DNA of 64,000 nucleotides, from assembly GCA_041394905.1 (NCBI GenBank), contig JAWKHJ010000006.1:1-64000 (forward strand), given 5' to 3'. Position numbers and translations under genes: made by a program. The notes beneath the pieces were generated by a model. It was not told the origin of the DNA, made no database searches, and worked only from the letters and a program-made list of their open reading frames with translations. Shown here piece after piece: positions 1-7,677 of the stretch. Source of the DNA: RI-231 sp041394905. GTDB lineage: Bacteria > Acidobacteriota > Terriglobia > Bryobacterales > UBA6623. The first letter of the stretch is position 1. Each line of letters starts with the position of its first letter.

Positions 1-249
1 CCCGAAGGCGGCGCCTCGCGCGTCACCCTGATCGCCCGCGGTCTCGACGGCCAAGAGCGCTGCCGCGACATCCGCGACCTGGCCGGCATGGGCCACGACG
101 CCTTCGTGATTCAGGACCGGCTAGCCTGTACGGCCGGAGCAGTCGGCGTCCTGGAAATCCAAGCCGACGGCGGCGGCGTCGCCCCGCTCAGCTTCATCTT
201 CCACGACTTCGGCCCGTTCACCACCAACCTGCCTAGCGCCCTGCCGTAG
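1..249 (+). CDS. C-terminal end of a secreted acidobacterial protein (partial)
   Basis: The first 249 bases read open in frame 1 from the window edge to a TAG stop, giving 82 residues with no start. The text is rich in small residues and includes the stretches RVTLIARGLDGQ and LSFIFHDFGPFTTNLP. This resembles the beta-rich C-terminal segments common in secreted Solibacter proteins, but no catalytic motif is visible, so no function is given. The stop codon lies inside the palindromic repeat that starts at 244. Confidence 0.5.
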   Translation, partial: PEGGASRVTLIARGLDGQERCRDIRDLAGMGHDAFVIQDRLACTAGAVGVLEIQADGGGVAPLSFIFHDFGPFTTNLPSALP

Positions 250-250
250 G

Positions 251-270
251 GGCACGCCATGGCGTGCCCG
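251..270. repeat. 20-bp perfect palindrome, REP-like
   Basis: GGGCACGCCATGGCGTGCCC is identical to its own reverse complement. It sits directly after the stop of the first gene. The 21 bases at 244-264 recur exactly, inverted, at 840-860, so the two copies bracket about 617 bases of gene remnants. Confidence 0.7.
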
Positions 271-330
271 GGCGCTCTTGACGGACGTGCTTCTGTTGCC
301 CGAACAGAGCCGCGCCCGCGAGGGTGCGGA

Positions 331-347
331 CCACGCCGTAGGCGTGG
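331..347. repeat. Short hairpin CCACGCC-GTA-GGCGTGG
   Basis: Seven-base perfect arms around a three-base loop. It lies just before the GGCACAGTAG string that also precedes the alcohol dehydrogenase at 6059. No T-run follows, so it is not an obvious terminator. Confidence 0.4.
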
Positions 348-412
348 CACAGTAGACCCGTGGTCATCGACTTCGAGGCGCCGAAGCTCAAGCTGGCGCC
401 AAGCTGACTGCT
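344..412 (+). pseudogene. Remnant: stop of one gene plus first codons of an alcohol dehydrogenase-like gene
   Basis: The string GGCACAGTAG followed by GTGGTCATCGACTTCGAGG mirrors the junction at 6043-6080, where the glycosyltransferase ends in -AQ-stop and the dehydrogenase starts. Here the second part reads VVIDFEAPKLKLAPS and then stops; the 6059 copy reads LDVEFEAPEYQAS. Only about 15 codons of similarity remain, so this is a fragment of a paralogous junction. It could also be chance plus a conserved start context. Confidence 0.3.
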
Positions 413-429
413 CGCCGAATTCACTGATT

Positions 430-529
430 GGAACGTGTGAAGTAATCGCATGTGCGAAGCGAGCGGCATTGACAACACTAGACTTATCTGGCTCCCAGCG
501 CTCGAAAACCGAATTGTTTCACACGTTCC
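430..529. repeat. Imperfect inverted repeat, 12-bp exact arms
   Basis: GGAACGTGTGAA at 430-441 is the exact reverse complement of 518-529. Similarity continues weakly outside the arms. The right arm runs into a direct repeat of GTCACCAATTGTT (531-543 and 545-557, approximately). The 76 bases between arms hold no convincing gene. It has the form of a miniature inverted-repeat element, but no target duplication is visible. Confidence 0.4.
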
Positions 530-596
530 TGTCACCAATTGTTCGTCACCAATTGTTTTTGGCAAGGCTCTTCGGCGGGTGACCTTCGGTAGCCGG

Positions 597-719
597 ACGC
601 AGCCTGCAGCTGTTCGTTTACCGCGACTTGCAGGAGTGGCTGGACCAGCCGTTTCGCGCGCCCCGACCCCGCTCGGGCTGCGCTTCGAGCAACTGAGCCT
701 GCCGCTGGCTCGCCCTTAA
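597..719 (+). pseudogene. C-terminal fragment of an unidentified protein, frameshifted
   Basis: Two frames give protein-like text: SLQLFVYRDLQEWLDQPFR, then after a one-base shift TPLGLRFEQLSLPLARP and a TAA stop at 717-719. Joined they look like the end of one protein. No start, family motif or intact 5' part can be seen. Confidence 0.3.
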
Positions 720-839
720 TTGGACAGCAGAACCCTCCCGAGCAGGGGGCTGCCTCGCGAGAAACCCCCTCTTCCGCCTTACTTGTCCAATAGAATCAAC
801 AACGCTTACCTCCGCTGTTCGTCAATTTGGACAGCTCAG

Positions 840-860
840 CGCCATGGCGTGCCCCTACGG
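840..860. repeat. Inverted copy of the 244-264 repeat
   Basis: These 21 bases are the exact reverse complement of 244-264 and contain the core CGCCATGGCG. About 30 bases later comes TAGAATTCGATCATG, which looks like a -10 box near a start codon, but the reading frame behind it stops or collides with the leftward gene ending at 943. Confidence 0.65.
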
Positions 861-942
861 CGGGGGCGGGCTCGGTGCTAGAATTCGATCATGCTGCGCC
901 GGGATCGGCGAGGCGAAAACAGGTTACCTCCCCCAGCTACCG

Positions 943-2072
943 CTAGTTCGTTGGAAAGTCTAGGCGGTGTTGATTCCACCAATCTCGCCAGAATGCTACA
1001 AACTCGTCGGATCGCTCCTCGTCGAAGCCTAGGTACTTCGCCGTTTCCGAAGAGCTGAATTCACTTGGCTTTGCCTCATTCAAGTACCTCATCGAGGGGC
1101 CGTCTTCCGACTGGACGCCAACGCCGTTCGCGAAGAAGCTCAGTCCTATTACCGCTGATTGTTTGAGCTCGGGGCTCTCATCATCCAGGAGGGCCGCGAG
1201 ATGCGGAACGCTCTCCCGGGTGTGCATCCAGGCAAGTGAGTGGGCCGCCGCATGCCGCAGCCCATCGGAAAGAGCTTTGTCTTTGGCAATTTCCGCTAGC
1301 GCCGCAATCGCGTCAGGATCGGTGTTGCGGAAGAACGATCGAATCGCCTCCGGTACAACCGGGCCCAAACCGCCCGCTCCACTTCGTAAGATGACATCGT
1401 ACTGCGGCAACTGTCCGAGCGCGGCTACATCTCCGCGTTTGAGAAGTTCTGATAACCCGACCCCGATCCGAGCGGGATCAGTGTCCCGCGACATCCCACG
1501 CGCAACAACTCACGAACACCAGGAGAATCGTAGGGAGCCAATAGCCTCCCCGAATAAACCACGGATGCGAATCGGACGCCAACAACCCGCGGGCGGCCGA
1601 GACGACGATGTCTTCCTCGAGGAAGCCCGACCCAGCGTTTCCGATCCGCTACCTTCTGGCTTGTAGTAGAGCTCATCGAATTCGATTTGACGCCCGCCTC
1701 CGAGCTCGGTAGCACTCTCCAAGATTCGCCGTCTCTGCGAAGAAACCAGATCCCGAGGGTGAAGCGGATCGGACATCGCTTCGAAGCAGTAGGCCCCACT
1801 GAGTCAGCAACCGCCGGACTGGTTGTGCCCACGTCAAGATCCCCTTGAAGAGGCCTTTGTCGACCTGCAAAACGATTCGTGCTTCACCCCACTTTCTTCC
1901 ACGGACCATTCGATGGCCCGCGCAAGAACCACCTCATCGGCCGCTGCTCCCAAATCGCTGACAGAACCAGCCTTCCCGGACGAAGCCGAGAGGAGTGTGA
2001 GCGCGAGAAGACCCAGCCTCGAACTCCAACGGCAGGCGGCTCTTGGCGTCTGCCTTGTGTGTACGTCGTCAT
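943..2072 (-). CDS. HEAT-repeat protein with signal-like N-terminus, frameshifted
   Basis: The intact C-terminal part (943-1494) has HEAT-type helical pairs: AIAALAEIAKDKALSDGLRH, HAAAHSLAWMHTRESVPHLA and a third unit at SPELKQSAVIGLSFF. Upstream pieces in other frames read VLARAIEWSVEES, then DPLHPRDLVSSQRRRILESA, then EEDIVVSAARGLLASDSHPW. They start from a hydrophobic leader (LGLLALTLLSASSG), so this is probably one gene of about 375 residues with several one-base shifts. ATG at 2072 overlaps the stop of the upstream gene by four bases (ATGA), suggesting translational coupling. HEAT repeats usually bind proteins; the partner is unknown. Confidence 0.5.
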
Positions 2073-2850
2073 TGCACCCTCCCGTGGTCCTTATACCAAC
2101 TCATGGTCTTCGTGGTGACCAACAACCCGGAGCCGGGCGTCTCAGATCCAGCAAATATCTTCTGTGTAGATCGGACATTCAGGAATGCGGCGGCTTCCGA
2201 AAAGCCGTTGTTGGGTGGATCGACCGGAGCGGGGTTCAAGTTCCCTAGGCAATTTCCAGCGAACACGGTGTCTCGAAAGTCGAACGCTGACACCCATTCC
2301 TCGCGGTCGCCCTTCGTCCAGTTGTCATTGCTGGGTGAAGGCCAGTTGCTGCCGTTTGGGCAGTCACCGCTGTTGTGAGTTTCGTTGGTGCCAAGTTCGA
2401 CCATCGTGTTGCTCCACAAGTCCTTGATCTGATAGTCGTGCGATGTTCGGTATCCTGGGGGGCACGCACCGTTGGTCAGGGTTATTGGGGTCCTGACGTC
2501 GTTAGCTGGGATTGGCTTATTGATGTGCAGTCGGAATTCCGCCGAACTAAAACCGTCGATCTTGTACACCAGTCCAACGTCGTACACCATGCCGCCACTA
2601 GGTTGGAGGCTGGTTGCGATAGAGGTTCTTGATCGTGCCGTTGTTGAGGCTAATTTTTGAGGCTCCCGTAGTCGCCGGGGTCTCAAGGTTATCGCTCTAT
2701 TTAGATGCATCCGGAGACAATTATCTAGTCCGTTTAGAAGCAAGTCACAAAATATCCGAAAGTCGAAGCCGCCAGAATACCAAAAACCGCGAATTGGTAA
2801 TATCGCAGAAGGCGAACACAATGTACGGCAGTCGTTGTCGTCACGATCAT
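2069..2850 (-). CDS. Unknown exported or membrane-anchored protein
   Basis: The C-terminal 180 residues form a clean frame, starting around GGMVYDVGLVYKIDGFSSAE and ending TKTMSWYKDHGRVQ. It has two likely disulfide cysteines (GACPPGYRT, SGDCPNGSNWP) and many N, G, P and W residues, as in a secreted beta protein. An upstream frame starting at 2850 gives a hydrophobic leader (FAVFGILAASTFGYFVTCF), and a third frame supplies TGASKISLNNGTIKNLYRNQ, so two one-base shifts near 2620 and 2750 are likely. The 5' half is visibly less GC-rich than the rest of the window. No family is recognised. Confidence 0.4.
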
Positions 2851-2970
2851 TGGGACTGAGTTGTTGTTTGATCAAACTGTATCACCGCGGACGGGTGCCG
2901 GAAGTCACTGAAGCCCTACACTGTAATGCCTGTCGCCTGCGACTTGGGTCGTTGTATCGACATTCAGACA

Positions 2971-3284
2971 TTAGCAAAGAACCGTTACGCCTCGCCAATC
3001 GTTGAGCGCGCCATCCCGTGCTGCCAGATAGTTGGACGCCACCGCCGGGGCGCCTGAAAGTACAATGTTCCGTATGCGCGCGCCGTCCAACACCACCAGT
3101 CTCCCGAGCTTGCCCATGCGACCGAGAACCCTTTTACCGCATTGCCATTCGGGCGTATCGTCCCTTTCGTGACTTGGCCGTTGATGTTGCAGGAGCACTG
3201 TGCGTTTGCGGGCTGCGCCCCAGAGATCCCGAAGACCATCGACAGCACCAATATAGACGTGCAGTGTGACATTATGTTATTCAA
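2971..3284 (-). CDS. Small secreted Cys/Trp-rich protein
   Basis: A clear signal peptide (SILVLSMVFGISGAQPANAQ) is followed by a short mature part beginning CSCNINGQVTKGTIRPNG, with SSGDWWCW later. A frame shift near 3070 is likely, because the alternative frame gives the smoother ending SNYLAARDGALNDWRGVTVL. The mature protein would be about 75 residues. Its start overlaps the end of the next gene upstream, so the two are co-transcribed. The function is unknown; the size, export signal and cysteines would also fit a secreted effector or adhesin. Confidence 0.45.
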
Positions 3285-3783
3285 GTCGACCTCCTGTCGT
3301 ATTGGCCTGCAGCATTGACAGATAATTTCGAAGCCCGTTCCAGTCCGGATCCGACAGGTCGGCCTTCAGAGTTTCGAAACAGAGCGCGAGGTTGGACCGA
3401 AATCTCGCATCGTACGTGGCCATGAATGCCGCGTCAGCGCGCTCGCCTCCCGCGATCCGGCCTCGAGCTTCAGCAGCTAACTCGCCGACTTCTATGGCCA
3501 GCTTGTCACATTGAAACCGAAGACGTGCAAAAGCGGCAGCCAACTCCAATCCTTGCCCGCGAGATCGCTCAGGTCAGGTCTTCGGTCGTCCGGTGACGGA
3601 TATTGCCTCGCAATCGTGCACAGGGAATAAGATAGAGAGAGAGCGTCCTCAGTGCTGGCAGCTTTGGAAGGTAATCGCGAAGGAGAACGGCTCCAGTCAG
3701 CAGCACCAGTAGGCCTGACCGGATCCTGTTTGCTGGCCGGAATACGGCCTGAGAGCTAATCCCCGTTTCTCCGAAGATCCCAT
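3277..3783 (-). CDS. Small membrane protein with helical C-terminus, frameshifted
   Basis: A strong ribosome binding site, AAGGAGG, lies at 3790-3796 and fixes the ATG at 3783. The N-terminal part in one frame has a hydrophobic segment (IRSGLLVLLTGAVLLRDYL). After a shift near 3545 the C-terminal 90 residues are an Ala/Glu/Arg-rich helix (LAIEVGELAAEARGRIAGGE) ending SMLQANTTGGRLE. It is the first gene of the leftward set that runs to 943. No family is recognised. Confidence 0.4.
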
Positions 3784-3796
3784 TGATTCCTCCTTG

Positions 3797-4385
3797 CGGG
3801 TTCGGTGTGTCATTCTCGATGACGTTTACAAATACCGATGAACGGACCGGCGCATGCGCCTGCCACGGATCTTCCGATTGACAGAATAACTTCTGTCTTA
3901 ATCGTAATAAGGGAGATTATGATCCTGGCATTTATCGACGCTCCTGTGTCTATGTCCTGACGTTCAGATTAACTCGATGATTTTACCTGCCAAAAACGTG
4001 ATATGCAAGAAGAACTGTTGGAGCTACCCAGAATTGGTTGGACCCCCTAGCCTTGGTAGGCTCCGGTTGGTCCATTTGGGGCGCAGCGGCTGAGCGCTAT
4101 AGGAAAACTAGGGACAGCCTTGAAATATCTCGACCGCCCTGCCAACCATGCGCGCATGGCGCGCTAGCCTGGCGCAATCGGGGACGGAGCCCGAAAGGCG
4201 CTCCCGCGGTATGCGATTGTGGCTGGCGGCGGCATCCATCCCACAATCAAGCGTCGCCATCACAGCGTTTCGCAACCTCGTGATGTGTCGCGAACCCCCT
4301 CTGAGTCAAAGGTTTACGTGCAGCAGCTCCCCCGCGCCGCCCTGGAATCCTTGCAACCCCGCGTTACCCTGAAAGCGGACAAAGA
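3797..4385. other. Gene-free stretch upstream of the leftward small-gene set
   Basis: 3797-4030 is AT-richer than its surroundings and is the likely promoter region for the leftward genes. From 4030 on only short shadow frames exist. The one recognisable element is the REP-like string at 4103-4123. Confidence 0.5.
4103..4123 (+). repeat. Solitary REP-like repeat
   Basis: The core ACTAGGGACAGCCTTGA matches 39321-39341 at 20 of 21 bases. It shares GGGACAGCCT with the repeats beside the RAYT genes at 33569, 34357, 35104 and 36511. It probably belongs to the same repeat family, here without a RAYT. Confidence 0.6.
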
Positions 4386-4411
4386 AGCCGGCCACGGAGA
4401 GGCGGCCGGCT
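4386..4411 (-). terminator. Hairpin terminator, leftward
   Basis: AGCCGGCC and GGCCGGCT form perfect eight-base arms around ten bases. On the minus strand the stem is followed by TTCTTTGT. It would end a leftward transcript, but no convincing intact gene precedes it. A short open stretch ending near 4432 (GRLGDF-stop) may be the tail of a lost gene. Confidence 0.5.
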
Positions 4412-4565
4412 CTCACTGCGCAGTCCAACTTCTAAAAATCTCCTAAGCGCCCTGGCGGCTGGGCCTTGTAAGCCGCCCGCATTCGACAAGATTCCGCGGT
4501 AGTAGAGAACCGGTTCTTCGAGGACGCGCCTGCGGCGAACGGCAGGAATACTCCTAAAAGACTGG

Positions 4566-4594
4566 GGCCCGGCTGAGAACATTCCAGCCGGGCC
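4566..4594 (-). terminator. Second strong hairpin, possible leftward terminator
   Basis: GGCCCGGCTG at 4566-4575 pairs perfectly with CAGCCGGGCC at 4585-4594. On the minus strand CCCAGTCTTTTAG follows. Two such hairpins within 200 bases and no intact gene suggest a deleted gene or a small RNA. Confidence 0.4.
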
Positions 4595-4755
4595 TCAACT
4601 CGCTCTGAGGGCCTCGTAAAACTTCGAAATCTCCGCCAAAACCTGACAAAATCAGCCATTTCCCACCCCAACGTGCGCCATCCTCGTCCATGGCACAGTG
4701 AAACCAGTTCGCTGCCCTTCGTCCTAAACCTGGGGCATACTTGAACCTTGGCGGG

Positions 4756-6053
4756 ATGGCGGACATGATGGACTCGGCTCGGCACAATCGCCTCTACCGT
4801 CGGTCTGGCGATTTTCGCGCTGCCTTCGGCGTGCGAGCGGGCATTGTGCTCGCGCGAGGGGACTATCGCGTCATCGAGCGCACCGAAGTCGTCTTGGTCG
4901 CCGCCTCATTGGCGGACCACGGCGAATTTGCCAACGCATACGCTGGCGAGTCCGGGGCCACCGCCCACGCCTCGCCGCTCTACCCGCTGCTGCTGAGCGT
5001 GCGCTCGCGCCCTTTGACGGCCTGGAGAGCCGATCAACACCCAGCAGCTATTCGCCTGCGCGCTATCGTCCTTGCAGTACGCTCTGCTTCCAGCGCTTGC
5101 CCTGGTCTGCGGCGTGCGGCCAAGCGTCGGGATTGCCGCGGGGCTCACCGGCGCACTTTTGCCCATCAATTTTTGGGCTGAGACCAAGGGCTCGTTCGAG
5201 ACGCCGCTTGCGGGCGTGATGCTGCTGCTCACCGCGATCGTCTCAGGCTGGCGTTGGCGGGGCAAGCACTGTGTGGTGGGGTTTTGCTGCTGGGCTGACG
5301 ATCCTGACGACGAGCGCTGCCGCCTTGGTCGTGGCCGCGCCTGGCCATCAGGGCCGTGCAGGCGCCCGCGTGCGGCCATTCTCGCGGCAGTGGTCGTGGT
5401 CCTTGTGCAGGCGCCGTGAGCGATTCGCAACAGCCGCCCTGGGGTCGATGGTCTGGACCCGTTCCAACCTCGGACTCGAGCTCTATCTATCAAACAACGA
5501 CGCCGCAAGCGCGGATTCTCAAAGAGAACTTGGAGGTGATCTACGCCAACCATCCTCACGCTTCCGCGGAGGAGCAGCGCGAAGTTGATCGCCATGGGAG
5601 AAGGTTGCCTACCACGCCGCGCGGCTCCAGAGCGCGAAGCAATGGATCATGGCGAATCCGGGCCGGTTCGTCCGGCTTACGGCGGAGCGTATCTGGTTGT
5701 TCTGGTTCCCACAGGAGCGGTACGGCCCTACCAGACGTTCTATTCCGCACCTTGACGGCTCTGGCGATCGTGGGTTTGGCGGTCTGGATCGCTACCGGTC
5801 AAGCGGCTTGGGCGTTCGTGGGGCTGTTTTTGACGTTCCCGCCGGTTTACTACCTGGTCCACAGCCTGCCATACCGATCGCCCATGGACTGGTCGCTGTG
5901 GTTTCTGGCCGGGTATCTGGCGATTGCCGCTGCATCCCGCCTTCAGGTCTCCTTGCTGTCGCAATCATTGTCACGATTGGATCGGCTACTGCTTGCGAGC
6001 GCGTCAGAAGCGGCGACGAGAGTGACCAGGGCCTTCCACCCATGGCACAGTAG
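4756..6053 (+). CDS. Membrane glycosyltransferase, GT39/ArnT-like, heavily frameshifted
   Basis: Pieces in all three frames give one polytopic protein. The N-terminus has SLADHGEFANAYAGESGATA, typical of the first periplasmic loop of dolichyl-phosphate-mannose type transferases, then HASPLYPLLLS. Next come membrane segments LQYALLPALALVCGV and GLTGALLPINFWAETKGSFE, a soluble stretch (WTRSNLGLELYLSNNDAA), and late segments LTALAIVGLAVWIATGQAA and FVGLFLTFPPVYYLVHSLP, the latter followed by YRSPMDWSLWFLAGYL. The frame moves about eight times in 1.3 kb. The stop TAG at 6051-6053 is just before the dehydrogenase start. The likely role is transfer of a lipid-linked sugar outside the membrane; the substrate is unknown. 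Confidence 0.55.
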
Positions 6054-6058
6054 AATTC

Positions 6059-7455
6059 TTGGACGTCGAATTCGAAGCGCCGGAGTATCAAGCCAGCTGA
6101 CGGCTCTCTGCTTCCGGTGCGCTACCGCTTCCAGGTTCCACCGAAGCGGGCTGGACGGTGCGGCGCGAGGGCAAGCCCTCGCTCGGCCCGAAGCGGGCTA
6201 CCGCCTGCGCAGCGAGCGCTGCGGCGTCGCCACCGACCTCGCTCGCCGCTTCCTCCGTTCCCGCTGCCGCAGATCACCGGCCACGAGGTCGTCGCGCTCG
6301 ACGAGCACGGCGAGCGCTACGCCGTCGAGATCAACGCCCCGCCCATCGTGCGCGGCATCGAGACCGACTGCCCGTTTGCCGTCTGATGCCGAACCATTGC
6401 CCGGACCGCCTCGTGCTTGGCATCCACGACCTGCCGGGCGGATTCGAGGCCTATGTGCTAGCCGATCCATGCGCTGCGCCATCCCTGACGCGATCGACGA
6501 CGATGCGGCGGTCCTGATCGAGCCGCTCGCGGCGGCGCTGCGCGGCGTCGCGACCATCGGGCCGCAGGCAGGGCAGAGCATCGCCGTGCTCGGGCCGCGC
6601 AAGCTGGGTATGTTGGCCGTCGCGACGCTCGCGGCATGGCGCAGGCACAGCGTCGACATGCGCATCGTGGCGATGGCACGCCGCCCCGATCTGCTCGCCA
6701 TCGCGCGCGAGATGGGCCGACGAAAGCCATCGACACCACATCCGGCACATCATTCAAAGGTTGACGTCGTGATCGACTGCACCGGCTCGCCCGAAGGGCT
6801 CGAGACGGCGATCGAAACGGCCAAGAGCGAGATCCATCTCAAGTCCACCCACGGACGCCCGGCTGCGGGTCTGTCCGCTTGACCGAAGCGGTGGTCGACG
6901 AGCTGTCGATCGCGCGCTTTTGACTTGGAACTACCTCCGCCGGCGCTGTCGGGCGATCGTCCATTGATTGCCTGGCTTGCGGGCAGACGGCCCCGGCGGA
7001 TCTTGCCGCACGCGCGGACGTCCGATTCGCCTATTCCGCCGGGCCGTGCTCGACCGCCTCGAAGCCCATCCGCCGCCGGGTTCGCTGCCGCGCGTGGACG
7101 CCGCCGTGGTCAAATCGGTGCGCGGCGTGGAACTGGCGATCCGGCCGTCAGAGACCCGCGAGGTCTCGGTGGTGCGTCCCAGGGTGCGATCTTGCTCGAC
7201 AAGGGCTCGGACGAGGACTTTGCCGCTTCGCCGCTGTTGCGCGCCGTCTGGGAGCGCGGCTTGCGGCTGACAATGTTCGCGCTGCGGCGGCTTTGCCGCC
7301 GCCGTCGATTTGCTCTCCGCCGACGAGCGCCTGCAGGCCGCGGCCGCGGCTGATTACGCACCGTTTCCCCGCCGCAGAGACCGCCAAAGCCTTCAGAAGC
7401 GGCGGCCGGCCGAGCGAGCATCAAGGCTGTGGTGGAGCATGAGGTAGAGCGATGA
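6059..7455 (+). CDS. Zinc-type alcohol dehydrogenase (MDR family), heavily frameshifted
   Basis: Piecing frames together gives DVEFEAPEYQAS, LRSERCGVATDLARRFL (catalytic-zinc region), ITGHEVVALDEHGERYAVEI, PNHCPDRLVLGIHDLPGGFE, DDDAAVLIEPLAAALRGVAT and a Rossmann part QSIAVLGPRKLGMLAVATLA ending in DVVIDCTGSPEGLETAI. These are the GroES-like and nucleotide-binding halves of a zinc-binding dehydrogenase of about 460 residues. One piece, GHEVV with the neighbouring Cys/His set, fits the zinc site. Roughly ten shifts occur. It starts with TTG five bases after the glycosyltransferase stop, so the two are probably co-transcribed. Confidence 0.6.
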
Positions 7456-7672
7456 AGTTTTCCGAACTGTTGCGCGAAGCAATCCGAACGGCGGATCGGA
7501 GACCAGAATCCGTGGACGCGATCGCGACGAGGTCACCACCTTGATTCGCGCCTGGGTCGAGATCCATGAGCCGGATGACGTGGCGGTCGATCCGCAGGAC
7601 CCGCAGCGAGTATTGATCCTGCAGCTACTCGAGGAGCTCGAGGACCGCAGCGAGATTCCCATCGTGGAGTAG
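7452..7672 (+). CDS. Small acidic protein downstream of the dehydrogenase, one frameshift
   Basis: ATG at 7452 overlaps the dehydrogenase stop (ATGA). It begins MKFSELLREAIRT; after a one-base shift near 7490 it reads EVTTLIRAWVEIHEPDDVAV and ends LEELEDRSEIPIVE. It is about 72 residues, acidic and probably helical. The overlap at the front and six-base gap to the receptor behind place it inside one operon. The function is unknown. Confidence 0.4.
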
Positions 7673-7677
7673 TGGCA

